Shown: piece by piece, positions 16,301-25,000 of the stretch
Layout of the letters: each line of letters begins with the position of its first letter
How positions within the stretch are numbered: position 1 is the first letter of the stretch
Source: Halisarca cf. caerulea
Lineage: Eukaryota; Porifera; Demospongiae; Chondrillida; Halisarcidae
Reading direction: 5' to 3'
Length of the DNA: 25,000 nucleotides
Assembly (NCBI GenBank): GCA_963170055.1
Contig: CAUJGJ010000188.1
Span: 881,671-906,670 of the forward strand
The notes under the pieces: generated by a model
Told to the model about the DNA's origin: nothing
Seen by the model: only the letters and a program-made list of their open reading frames with translations
Database searches by the model: none
Position numbers and translations under genes: made by a program

Positions 16301-16797
16301 TGAGTGTACTTGATTTGCATATTCTGGTAGTTGTCTTGGTTTGTGTGAATCTTTTGTGGAAGTTTTTGTGCACAGTGAAACCCTCTAATCATGAAACTTG
16401 AGGGACTGGTTGATAAGGATTCCACTGTATCTGTTTGTTACATGTGTTCAGAAGTTCAGTGTAGGAAACACTAACAACTTGTGTGTGTTCTCTGTATATT
16501 GCTGCTTAGGAGAGCACTAGTGCCAATGTCAGTGGGAATCAGTGGGGAGGTGCTTCTTTCAGTGGAGATGATGGTGGCTCTACACAAGCAAAGTTTAGGC
16601 GACTAATGGGCATTCAAGATGGAGAGAAAACAGTTGCTGAAATCAAACCACCAGTTGAGAGCTCCCAACAGCATGAGAAAACCTTGGAGGACTTGGAGAG
16701 ACAGTATGAAATGTCTCGATACCAAACACACATGGGGAGAGGTTTAGGTCTTGGATTCACCTCTGTTCCAACTCCACAGCCGAAGGAGGGTGACTAA
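13358..16797 (+). CDS. RSRC2: Arginine/serine-rich coiled-coil protein 2 (RSRC2) homolog
   Basis: Six exons join in frame: 13358-13417, 13659-13915, 14210-14310, 14656-14799, 16124-16278, 16510-16797 (334 residues, TAA stop). The ATG has a good context (AAAATGG). After an acidic N-terminus, residues about 35-120 are a dense RS/RH domain typical of splicing factors. A Gly-Arg patch (GGGGRGRG) follows, then an Ala-rich helix (188-209), KRKLLW (229-234), KFRRLMGI (267-274) and a conserved end LERQYEMSRYQTH...RGLGLGFT (302-323). This end closely follows the C-terminus of animal RSRC2 (KFRKLMGI, QYEMARSQTH, GMGLGFTS). RSRC2 is a nuclear protein linked to pre-mRNA processing, with incompletely known function. 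The gene is complete and in tandem with MTO1. Confidence 0.9.
13501..13549. repeat. Dispersed repeat, copy 1
   Basis: This stretch of about 50 bases in RSRC2 intron 1 begins ACTGATATGGTAACAAAA and is nearly matched at 15839-15888 in intron 4 of the same gene, in the same orientation. No flanking duplication or terminal repeat was recognised. Confidence 0.65.
15071..15157. repeat. Fold-back element with 17-bp arms
   Basis: TGAGTCAAGGGAGATTA (15071-15087) is inverted as TAATCTCTCTTGAGTCA (15141-15157) with two mismatches. Inside it, GATATTGC and GCAATATC pair again around a small loop. The whole 87-base unit can fold into one hairpin. Both outer ends carry TGAGTCA, the AP-1 site. It is either a fold-back MITE or a structured RNA; no target duplication is visible. 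Confidence 0.7.
15839..15888. repeat. Dispersed repeat, copy 2
   Basis: This is the second copy of the 13501-13549 segment, sharing ACTGATATGGTAACAAAA and TAGTTTACTAATTT with few changes. It lies in the large RSRC2 intron. Confidence 0.65.
16372..16429. mobile_element. Short mariner-like MITE relic
   Basis: The left end ACAGTGAAACCCTC and the right end GGATTCCACTGTA form imperfect inverted repeats only 58 bases apart, inside RSRC2 intron 5. The ends resemble those of the intact element at 21038-21203. It looks like an internally deleted copy. The flanking dinucleotides (CA and TA) are no longer identical. Confidence 0.5.
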
Positions 16798-17377
16798 CTT
16801 GCTGCATGAGGCTTTTATAATATAATTGTACCAACTGATAGTTTATCTGAAACTGTATGTTGTTTTTTGTCCGGTAATTTAAGTATAAACGACCACACTT
16901 AGGTTTTACACGCTGTAGCAGACAGTAGAACTTGGGTGTGTTGCACGGAATTTATTCCTATCAAAATCTATTGCCCTGTGGGCACTTCTTCAATAAAATC
17001 TTTGAGGCATTATGGGGTTGATTTGGGTTTGGTAATGATAAGTTCCCATGGCCAGGGGAACAGATTTACCGTGAGGTTTAGTTCAATGGCAATATAAAAT
17101 GTTTATTATCAGAAGTATTTGTACTGTCTACCATACAGTGACATTCTCAGTGCAGTTCATGAGGTAGTGCAGAGGGCATGGAAATTACTATCCAGTATAC
17201 CAGCGTTGATACTCGACCCTGCCAGTTGCCAATCGAGTGGTGTACCGTACAGATTGCGCAATAATTTTGTTGGCGCGAGTATCAAAGGGAAATCCCCGCA
17301 CTAAACTGTACTGGCACTCGCCGTGGACCACTCGGTCGCTTTGCAGAAAGTACTTCGTAGAATTTCACGACTAAACG
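16798..17377. other. RSRC2 3' UTR and MTO1 upstream region
   Basis: The 580 bases between the two tandem genes hold the RSRC2 poly(A) signal (16992-16997) and presumably the MTO1 promoter. A CCAAT box lies at 17229-17233, about 150 bases before the MTO1 start, inside an inverted pair ACTCGA / TCGAGT. The open frame at 17119-17304 has no support. Confidence 0.6.
16992..16997 (+). terminator. Poly(A) signal of RSRC2
   Basis: A canonical AATAAA lies 195 bases after the RSRC2 stop codon and before the MTO1 upstream region. Confidence 0.65.
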
Positions 17378-20300
17378 ATGCTTTGCAGATATCACAGTAG
17401 TTCAAGAATATTGTCATTGATCTTACCGAGGAGATGGATTCAAAGACACACGGGAGTTCGTCAATCAAATGTAATTGCAGATACTGAAACGATGAATAGA
17501 GAATTGTTCGATGTGATAGTGGTTGGTGGAGGGCATGCTGGCACTGAAGCAGCTACAGCGTCCGCTAGAATGGGCTCCAGAACATTACTAATGACTCACA
17601 AGTTCGGAACAATTGGTGTGTTGAATCCTATTGGTTGTTGTGTATAATGTCGCATTGTGCGAACATGGCTCTCATGCTAGCCCTCGTACTAGCCATGCTA
17701 TGGCTACGTACATCCAAAAGAGATGTGTGCATCGAGTGTGACAGTGTAGATTATCCCGCATTAGTCACTATCTTGACACTGTCTGGAAATATTTAATCAC
17801 TATGTATGCTTATTAGAAGGTCTGTGATAGCTCGCATTCCTTAAATCCAAGGTTTTTTTTGTATCCCGGATCACTATGCTTGCAGTGTGGTTAATAGATA
17901 GTGTGTCCTGTGTCTAGTCTGGCATTGCTGACCCAATCTTTCAGTTGGCCATCTGAGCACACCATTAAAAGTCAAACAAATTCTACAGTAGTCTGGGTTA
18001 AGTGTTGCCAATTGATGTAGCGATTACTGATGTATATGTGTTTGCTGTAGGTGAGATGTCTTGCAATCCTTCATTTGGGGGCATTGGAAAAGGGCACCTC
18101 ATGAGAGAAATTGATGCACTAGATGGAGTGTGTGGCCGGATATGTGGTAAGCCTGGTATTACTGAGGATAACAGCTTATAATGATAATATGTAGTAGAGA
18201 TTAGTATAATCTATATACCTACATTTGATGTGTGAAATTCAGCTGTGATAATGGTATAATTTGTTACTAAATTTCTCTCAGATAAATCTGGGATCCAGTT
18301 TCGTGTTCTCAATACCAGGAAAGGTCCAGCTGTTTGGGTATGTGCACTACAGTGTACCATGCAAGTAGTGTTGGGCAACAATCGTGATACCAATGATAAT
18401 TGTGATATTTTTCCAATGATAATCGTTTCATCAGTAATTTTGACATTGTGATTGTTGGGATAATCATTGCACATATCTGTTTATTATCTATTTCCAATTC
18501 AAGTGTCAGCATAATGCTTGGTTAGGTGTACCCGAATTTCATGTGGTTTGTTGCATTTACACATGCACTTTAGGATTCCAGTGCTGTACGATTATCGTGA
18601 TAGTCGTGAATTTTTGTTGGACAGTATCGCTCATCCCTACATGCCAGGTTCTTCCCAAAAAAATTATGGGTTTTATTTGCATCCACAAATACTATTTAAT
18701 GTACGTGTATGTACGTAAGTATGTGCTGTACTTTCTTGTAGCCGATCTTTTTTTAAATTCTTGTGATTTTCTATCCGTTTTTATCTCATGTGTCCATCCA
18801 TCTATCTTCATTCGCATGTGATATGCAGGGTCTAAGAGCGCAGATTGATCGCGATCAATACCGACAGAATATGCAGGAGGAAATTTCTAGTACTAAGAAT
18901 CTGAGTATAATTGAAAGTTCAGTTGATGATTTGATTATTATCAAAGATGGAAACCATCACAGAATTAATAGTGTTCTTCTTGGTATGCACAAAGCCTACA
19001 TCCATGCTGTTTGGTCCAAGATAATGTCTGAGCATATCTTCTGTACATAGGGAATGGTATTGCAGTTCAAGGGAAATCTGTTGTTCTCACAACGGGAACT
19101 TTCTTGAGAGGACATATAACCATTGGTAATATTCAATGTGTTGTGACTGTGCTTCAGTGTTGGATGCATCTGTGCATAGTTATGTCCTGCGAGTGTGTTT
19201 TCTCAATATTATTGCCATTCTCCATAGGAAAAGTTGTTGTGTGGGCATGATTTTTTTGTATATATAAACTTTTGCAGAATATTCAATGAAGTCTGTGTAT
19301 TTTGTAATATTTGTATATTACTATGTAGGTTTGGATGTGAGACCAGCTGGTCGGATGGGTGATGAACCATCTGTTGCATTGGCAGAGACTTTGGAAAACC
19401 TGGGATTTACTGTAGGAAGATTAAAAACAGGTAGCTGGTCAATGTGTTTTCATGAATTGACTGTGTGTGGCTATGATTATAGTGCATTGCATTCACATTG
19501 TTTTAGAATCTCAAAGTGTTTTTGTGCATTCTTGTCCTGTGTTAGTGCAGAGATGTGCACATCAGCACCACAATGTCAGAGCAAATTGCAATACCATATG
19601 CGCTTCAATTTTCATGGGGGGAAACTTTTGCGGATCTTGGATTTTAGTAATTTTTGTGTTTTTATGTTTATGGACAGCCAGTTTTGCCATTGCACAAGAG
19701 CCTGAACTGAATTTTCATAGGTATAAAGTTTCATGGATGGCTTCCTGTCTGCAAGAACCATGAATGTAAAGTTACGCGATAATTAAAGCGCTAATTATGT
19801 GTGTGTGTGTGTGTGTGTGTGTGTTGTGCAACAATTTACTGTACCTTAGTAGTTATGGGAATCTCCTCGGTATATTCCATACACCCATGTACATTTACAG
19901 AGATTTTGAAGCATGAAAAACTGTTTGCATCAAAGAACACAATAGTATTCCATTCTGCATGCAATATACCTATGTAGTATACCTATACACATAGCTACCA
20001 CAACAGTATTTGGGGGGTGCTGGTGGCTCAGTAGGTTAGCACCTGGAAGTTAAGCAAAGAGCAGGGGCACCATCAATCCTGTTTGCCATGCATTTGGCTT
20101 TTTTTTTTACCTGCACTCCCCTGACACCAGCCTGGGAATGGAAGAGAAGATGACCTACTGCAGCCACCAAACAAATTCTAATTCGATTTAATGTAATTTA
20201 ATGTGTGATCGTGTGTGTGAGCAAGTGTGTGGGATACTGGGGGCCTTAATAGTAGCCTATTATTATTATTATTTGGAGTCTTATATACGTATACATATAC

Positions 20301-23300
20301 ACAGGTACTCCTCCTCGTTTGGATGGTCGGACAATCAACTATGATGCACTAACACCTCAGAAAGGAGACAATCCACCCACTCCCTTTTCTTTCATGAATG
20401 AAGCAGTGACCATTCCTGTATGTGTTATAGTCTCACCTATTGAATAGCCTTTACCTAAGTATTGCTTGTTTGTCTTGCATTTGAAGGTGGATGAACAGAG
20501 AAAGTGCTACTTGACTCACACTAACGCAGCTGCTCATGAGATTATTGAACAGAACACTCACTTAAATTTACATATCAAGGAAGAAGTTGTAGGCCCAAGG
20601 TATGTATGCATACTAAATGTGCACTGAGTTGAACTACAGGTAGACATTCACATTAAAGTTATGTGGTTTGAATTTAGTGAACATGCAAGCATTGGCTGGG
20701 TAAACCTCGTTAGCACAAACTTTAGAAGACCTATAAAATCATAAACACAAATAATTCACAATATTTACATACTGTAAATTTGAGCAATAAGTGTGCATGT
20801 TAGTAGCCTTTGTTTTATAAATGAAGCTTTATTGAGTTTTAAAAAGCTTTTCTATCACAATTTAGGGAAAATTTAAGGATACAAATAAGGGCTGCAAACA
20901 GCACCAAATTGGTGGCCATTTTTCTAGATACCATTTGTAGATGGCACAATGATGATTATGTGATCAAGTTTTCTCAGCCACATGCATGTGCTTTAGTTTT
21001 GCCTTATGACTCAGATTTTTTTTAGACCTAGTGGAAATACAGTGGAACACTCTTAATAGCATACCCCTCGGACCGGGAAAAAATATTCCTACATCCGAAA
21101 TATTCTATTGTCTGAAATAACATGCATTGGCTTGTATACAATGGGTATTAGAAACTATATTCCTTAAATTTATCTGTGAAATTATTAAGAGTGTTTCACT
21201 GTAGTATGTTTCAGTCAATACAAGGAGGAGTGATTTTTGGGAAAGTTGGCAGTCTAGTTGATTTTGTTGATGTGTTAACTCAGTCATTAGTGATGCAAAA
21301 CCATAATTATAGAACTTACTATGACCATACCTTATATCAAATCTTAAATTGAAGTAATGTGAATGTACAAATCATTGATTGTGTTGTATTGATATAGGAA
21401 AATGTGCTAAGATGTTGTAAATATTATGATATTTAACATGAAGTGTAACGGGGTATACTATACGTATGTGCATGTATGTATTAGCTATGCTAGCTGTGCC
21501 CCCCCCCCCCCCCCCCCCCCCCCTCCCCCCTGCCCAACTAGAAGTATCTTCCTCAACCTTTGCATGTATAATGTGCAAATATTGGTATGCACTTCTCTTT
21601 CTTGTCAAGATACTGTCCTTCCATTGAGTCTAAAGTGTTTCGATTTAAAGGAAGGAACCACCAAGTGTGGTTGGAGCCAGAAGGTGTGTTTACTTAATTT
21701 ACATCATGCTTTTTTCCAATTGTGTCCATTATCCTATAATCTCTACATTATTAGGTCTCAACTCTCACATTGTGTATCCAAATGGCATCTCATGTACATT
21801 GCCTGCTGATTTGCAAAAGAAAATGGTTCGGTGTATTGCAGGTCTGGAGAGAGCCACAGTGTTAAAGCCAGGTAATGGAAGTTGTGTGTCATGTGAAATG
21901 GAACCTTTTGCTGACTTGGAGTATTGCCAACTCAGGAATTTGATGCTTTGGAAACATTTTTACATTTGTGGAGTTTTGAAATTGCAAATGAAGCCTTTTG
22001 TACCGCTCATAAACTTTGTATGGATTATTCCCAATATTTTGTGTAATAATCTTTCATGGATGTTGAGTATTCATGAAATTTGTGCGAAAACATTGTGCAT
22101 GAAAAAGTTTCAAATTTTAGCATGTACTGTGTTTGTGTATGTTCCATTTTTGATCACTGTGAGCTTTGTGCTCTACACAGTCTGCAGTACACCTATTGTG
22201 TGTGTGTGTGTGGTTATATTCTCATTGTTAGGATATGGAGTAGAATACGACTTCATGGATCCTCGGCAGTTGAAAGCAACATTGGAAACACACAGAGTCA
22301 AGGGATTGTTCTTTGCTGGTCAGATCAATGGTACGACAGGATACGAAGAAGCTGCCTCCCAAGTATGTACTGTATGTGTATATGGCACATGATTTATGGT
22401 ATGCATGTATCTAGTATGTTGTGTGTTGTTATGGCAAGTTAATAGAGACTTTTTGCAACTCATAATTTTGCCTGATCTCAGTGCTTATTCATGATTGGGT
22501 GAAATAATTTGTCATACTTCCAAATTTATTCTTTTTAATAAACGATTACCAAATTGTGACATGCCCATGAGTCTTCCTGGGATATGCCTAAGAACTTTGT
22601 TTTATAATCTTGGTATTGTTCGCTTTGAAGTTCTTTTTAAGGTATTTTTTTTACCAAGGACTAAGGTGAAGGAAGTTTCCTGCAAGGCTACCATTTTGCT
22701 TTGAGGGAGCTTATGGCATGTGAGGCTAGAAATTGTTTCTCTCTCCCTCTATGACGAATAGCAAAACTAATCATGTATAATAATCACATGTTTACAAGAT
22801 AAATCAAAAGATTTGCTTCGGGATCCATGAGACTACTACGTAGTTATGAGTTGTAAAAGGCCTCTAATGTATGTATATTTGCATACAAGTATATCTTCAA
22901 GTTCTCTTTGCTCATGCCCTACATCAGGTATGTTTCATTTCTCACTGTACTTATACGTACGTATTACTATATATGTACGTATTTGTACATTTATAGGGTA
23001 TAATTGCTGGTATAAATGCTGCATTGCTAGCCAGAAAGAATCCACCCTTCATAGTAGATCGAAGTGATGGGTATATCGGTGTACTAATAGATGATCTAAC
23101 AACTAATGGGACGAGTGAACCTTACAGAATGTTCACTAGGTAAGGATGGTGCCAACTTAGTTTGTATCAAAGTGGTAATTTTTCCCATTCACTGTCATAT
23201 GCCCAGAGGTTTGCACTTTACCGAATGTTTTTTTGTTTCACTGATAACCTAGGAATCTGTAAAATTTAGTGTCATGAATTTTCCTAGTGAGTCAATGAAA

Positions 23301-24122
23301 GCATTTACACACCACATGTTCAGCATCAATACAAGGGCTCTTTAACAATTGTCAGAAGAAGCAAAGGCTACATTTGTATAATGAGTTTAAGCATTGAAGC
23401 GAGCCCTAAGTATAATGCCCATTATTGCTGTTCATCTTGAGTGGCACCAGGGCCTTGCCTCAACTCAGCAAATTTAAGATCCCTTCTGTTGCTGAATGGG
23501 CCAAGATAGCTGCAAGGCTTGTTGTGGTAGAATTCCATTGGCTCTCTCCCTGAGGCAGTGCTGAACATCAATTGGTAGACAATTTTTTACAGTATCTGAC
23601 TTCCCACCTTGTAAGAATATTCCTTGAAAATCCTCAAAAAATAGCATCTGCACACATTTAGTACAGCAAGGATTGATGCACATGTTATGTGTTATGAATT
23701 ATTGTTTGCTACAGTCGAGCTGAATATAGACTAGTTCTCAGACCGGATAATGCTGATTTGAGGCTTACAAGAAAAGGTATAAGTTTCTGTTGTGGCAGAG
23801 GTTGGGCTCTTATCAACTTTGTTGCTAATCCTATCAGGCTACGAAGTTGGGTGTGTTAGTGAGCAACGATATGCGAAGCTTTTGAGTGTGGAGAGACAGC
23901 TTCAGGAAGGAAAGGACTTATTGAAGTAAGCCTAAGGCCCTTGCAACTACAGTAGTGTTTGCTTGTCACTGTGTGATTTCATAGAATGTGCTGAAATTTG
24001 TTTTTATTTACCATTTCATCCTGTACTTTTATCAACATTTGTTGCAGCTCTGTGTCACATTCTCCACATGTGTGGAGCAGAAAGTTTGGTATTCCAGTCA
24101 GAGAAAATGGTGTCACTAGAAG
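17378..24122 (+). CDS. MTO1: Mitochondrial tRNA uridine-34 modification enzyme MTO1 (MnmG family), 3' partial
   Basis: Exons: 17378-17615, 18051-18146, 18282-18337, 18829-18982, 19051-19125, 19329-19430, 20305-20417, 20487-20599, 21610-21683, 21755-21871, 22232-22362, 22997-23139, 23715-23776, 23838-23925, 24048-24122 (545 residues). The ATG follows an in-frame TAA (17372-17374). MTO1 is an FAD enzyme that works with the GTPase GTPBP3 in mitochondria to modify U34 of certain tRNAs. Residues 1-33 are Arg/Ser-rich without acidic residues, as in a mitochondrial targeting peptide. The FAD motif is GGGHAG (50-55). [13 protein letters not shown] includes Cys84, and PRYCPSIE includes Cys318; both match the conserved bacterial MnmG cysteines. 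[37 protein letters not shown] and [14 protein letters not shown] follow the family throughout. The last exon ends in phase 2, and the C-terminal helical part that binds tRNA and the partner lies beyond the window. Introns carry a hAT element, a SINE and a MITE. Confidence 0.95.
18358..18647. mobile_element. Non-autonomous hAT-type element with 8-bp target duplication
   Basis: The element body is 18366-18639 (274 bp), starting TAGTGTTGGGCAACAATCG and ending CGATACTGTCC / TAGGGATGAGC when reversed. These TAGNGNTGNGC ends are typical of hAT transposons. The flanks CATGCAAG (18358-18365) and CATGCCAG (18640-18647) are an 8-bp target-site duplication with one mismatch, the length expected for hAT. 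No transposase frame exists. It sits in the MTO1 intron 18338-18828. Confidence 0.82.
19798..19824. repeat. Short TG microsatellite
   Basis: A run of 13 TG units lies in the MTO1 intron 19431-20304, upstream of the SINE. Confidence 0.9.
20007..20276 (+). mobile_element. tRNA-derived SINE with ATT tail and 7-bp target duplication
   Basis: The body is 20014-20269. It opens with a tRNA-like head containing TGGCTCAGTAGGTTAGC (20024-20040), an excellent RNA polymerase III A box and D arm. The downstream B box (around 20070-20080, CATCAATCCTG) is degenerate. The element ends in (TTA/ATT)n and is flanked by TATTTGG at 20007-20013 and 20270-20276. Together the head, the simple-repeat tail and the flanking duplication define a SINE inserted by retrotransposition. 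It lies in an MTO1 intron in the sense direction. Confidence 0.82.
21038..21203. mobile_element. Mariner-type MITE with TA duplications
   Basis: CAGTGGAACACTCTTAATAG (21040-21059) is inverted at the right end as ATTATTAAGAGTGTTTCACTG (ending 21201), giving roughly 21-bp terminal repeats with few mismatches. TA flanks both sides (21038-21039 and 21202-21203). A body of about 162 bp with TA target duplication and CAGTG ends is characteristic of Tc1/mariner MITEs. No transposase is encoded. It lies in the MTO1 intron 20600-21609. Confidence 0.82.
21499..21530. repeat. C homopolymer tract (C25 T C6)
   Basis: Twenty-five consecutive C are followed by T and six C, about 80 bases before the acceptor of the MTO1 exon at 21610. 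The minus strand is an uninterrupted G tract able to form quadruplexes. The proline- or glycine-rich frames across it are artefacts. The exact length may reflect sequencing slippage. Confidence 0.9.
22363..22996 (+). other. MTO1 intron, no gene recognised
   Basis: This 634-bp AT-rich intron runs from CAA|GTATGT to the acceptor TTTATAG. The small frames at 22495-22704 and 22846-23067 have no support; the second merely overlaps the next exon in a wrong frame. Confidence 0.65.
23140..23714 (+). other. MTO1 intron, no gene recognised
   Basis: This 575-bp intron runs from ACTAG|GTAAGG to the acceptor GCTACAG. The minus-strand frame at 23474-23683 is unsupported. No repeat was recognised. Confidence 0.65.
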
Positions 24123-24174
24123 GTAACTGATCACCAATTAACTTCTTAGATTATGATACATGAACAGGTACTTT

Positions 24175-24293
24175 CTTCATGCAATAATCCATTCAGCACA
24201 GCATTTCACTCATCATGGCCATCTTCAGATGTATGTACTATGTATGTGTATCATGTGCCTGGAGAAGCCCATACTGAGTGAATAGTTGCATGA
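24175..24293. repeat. Fold-back sequence with arms of about 22 bp
   Basis: CTTCATGCAATAATCCATTCAG (24175-24196) is inverted imperfectly at 24272-24293 as CTGAGTGAATAGTTGCATGAAG. The arms are about 75 bases apart. It is probably a decayed MITE; no target duplication was recognised. Confidence 0.6.
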
Positions 24294-24525
24294 AGTGCCT
24301 TTTGAAGGGTTTTCAGTAGCCAAATGTTTTAGAGTTTACGACAAATCATGTCAACTAATGGTCATACATTTATCTTAATTTGAAGTTTTTGTTTCTTGAA
24401 ATTGGTTTTGTGGAAAATGCACACGTATATGTGTAAAATGCTTGATGCATCTACCACATACGTATGTTGTGTATAGTGCGTACTCGGGTTGTGTATGCTA
24501 CTATAAGGTGAAGAGTAGAATCATA

Positions 24526-24560
24526 GACACTATATACTGCGTTACGTAGTATATAGTGTC
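24526..24560. repeat. Perfect 13-bp-arm hairpin
   Basis: GACACTATATACT and AGTATATAGTGTC are perfect inverted repeats separated by nine bases. The sequence outside the arms (GTAGAATCAT and ATGGTAGAATTAC) is not a clean continuation. It is intronic, with unknown role. Confidence 0.8.
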
Positions 24561-25000
24561 AATGGTAGAATTACATAATAGGTAGGTAATGGCTGACATC
24601 ATGTACATGAAACTTGCAGTCTTTGTACTTTTGTGGGTTTTGGATAGTCTGACATAGTCCAGATCTCTATTTCTCCGCCTTGATTTGGTGACTTCATAGT
24701 TCTGAACAAACGTGGTGAAATAGCAGTCTGGACTGTGCGCAACAAGGCTTTGGAGATGTGTTGGAGGAGGATGATTAGGGTTGTTCTGTGCATGTGTGCT
24801 CTGCAGGTGTATATTCGCCTTTATGTTGTATGACCTTTCTCAAGTGCATTTTCCACAACATTACGTACCTGTTGTCATCCATGTAGTGCTGCAGACCTTC
24901 TTAAGTCTCAAGAGTTCACTATATTCCACTTGGCTGAGCACCTTCCCAGAGAATTTAGTACATTGGTTCAGAACAGAACCATAGCCAAGAGGCTGAACAT

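Larger units (their letters stand above)
24123..25000 (+). other. MTO1 intron running off the window
   Basis: After the donor AG|GTAACT at 24122/24123 no further MTO1 exon could be found, although the protein is short of its C-terminal region. The stretch holds a fold-back (24175-24293) and a perfect hairpin (24526-24560). Frames at 24599-24793 (minus) and 24781-24984 (plus) show no recognisable similarity. Confidence 0.6.

Noticed and set aside
20014..20090. Functional tRNA gene
   Set aside because: Only the D-arm/A-box is well preserved. The anticodon and T arms do not form, and the flanking duplication and tail show a SINE.
21372..21809. Proline- or glycine-rich frames over the C tract
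   Set aside because: They are created by the homopolymer. Only 21610-21683 is coding, as an MTO1 exon.
24599..24984. Possible terminal MTO1 exon or overlapping gene
   Set aside because: No frame resembles the MTO1 C-terminal region, and no acceptor with the required phase gives family-like sequence.

Overview
The window is eukaryotic nuclear DNA, and its genes point to an early-branching animal. Exons are short and split by GT-AG introns, many of them small (down to about 70-100 bases) and many filled with transposon relics. A kindlin/talin-type FERM protein and a CARD-NACHT-LRR receptor indicate a metazoan. A sponge is my best guess, but this rests on gene content and architecture only.

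Four genes can be reconstructed exon by exon. (1) 1463-8791, plus strand: the 3' part (15 exons, 570 residues) of a FERM-domain gene closest to kindlin. It has no PH insertion and ends in a Ser-Pro-rich tail; its 5' exons were not found and probably lie left of the window. (2) 10458-13079, minus strand: a single-coding-exon NLR receptor of 873 residues (CARD-like, NACHT, LRR) with a small intron in its 5' leader. (3) 13358-16797, plus strand: a complete six-exon RSRC2 gene (334 residues), head-to-head with the NLR, whose leader exon lies less than 190 bases away. (4) 17378-24122 and beyond, plus strand: MTO1, the mitochondrial tRNA-U34 modification enzyme. Fifteen exons encode 545 residues, and the C-terminal exons lie past the window end.

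Genes 1 and 2 converge on a 1.7-kb intergenic stretch rich in hairpins and tandem repeats. Genes 3 and 4 are in tandem. The four genes do not form one pathway: they represent adhesion or cytoskeleton, innate immunity, splicing, and mitochondrial translation. The NLR and RSRC2 probably share a bidirectional promoter.

Non-coding sequence carries at least four kinds of small mobile element: a hAT-type element with an 8-bp target duplication, a tRNA-derived SINE with a 7-bp duplication and an ATT tail, a mariner-type MITE with TA duplications plus decayed relatives, and a MITE flanked by TTTA. There are also several fold-back sequences, two minisatellites, an 84-unit GT microsatellite and a 25-base C tract. 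No bacterial-type operons, CRISPR arrays, rRNA genes or functional tRNA genes were seen. The most unusual items are the PH-less kindlin-like gene, in which the kindlin QW integrin-binding pair is replaced, and the recurring SPxΦxRK motif in that protein.
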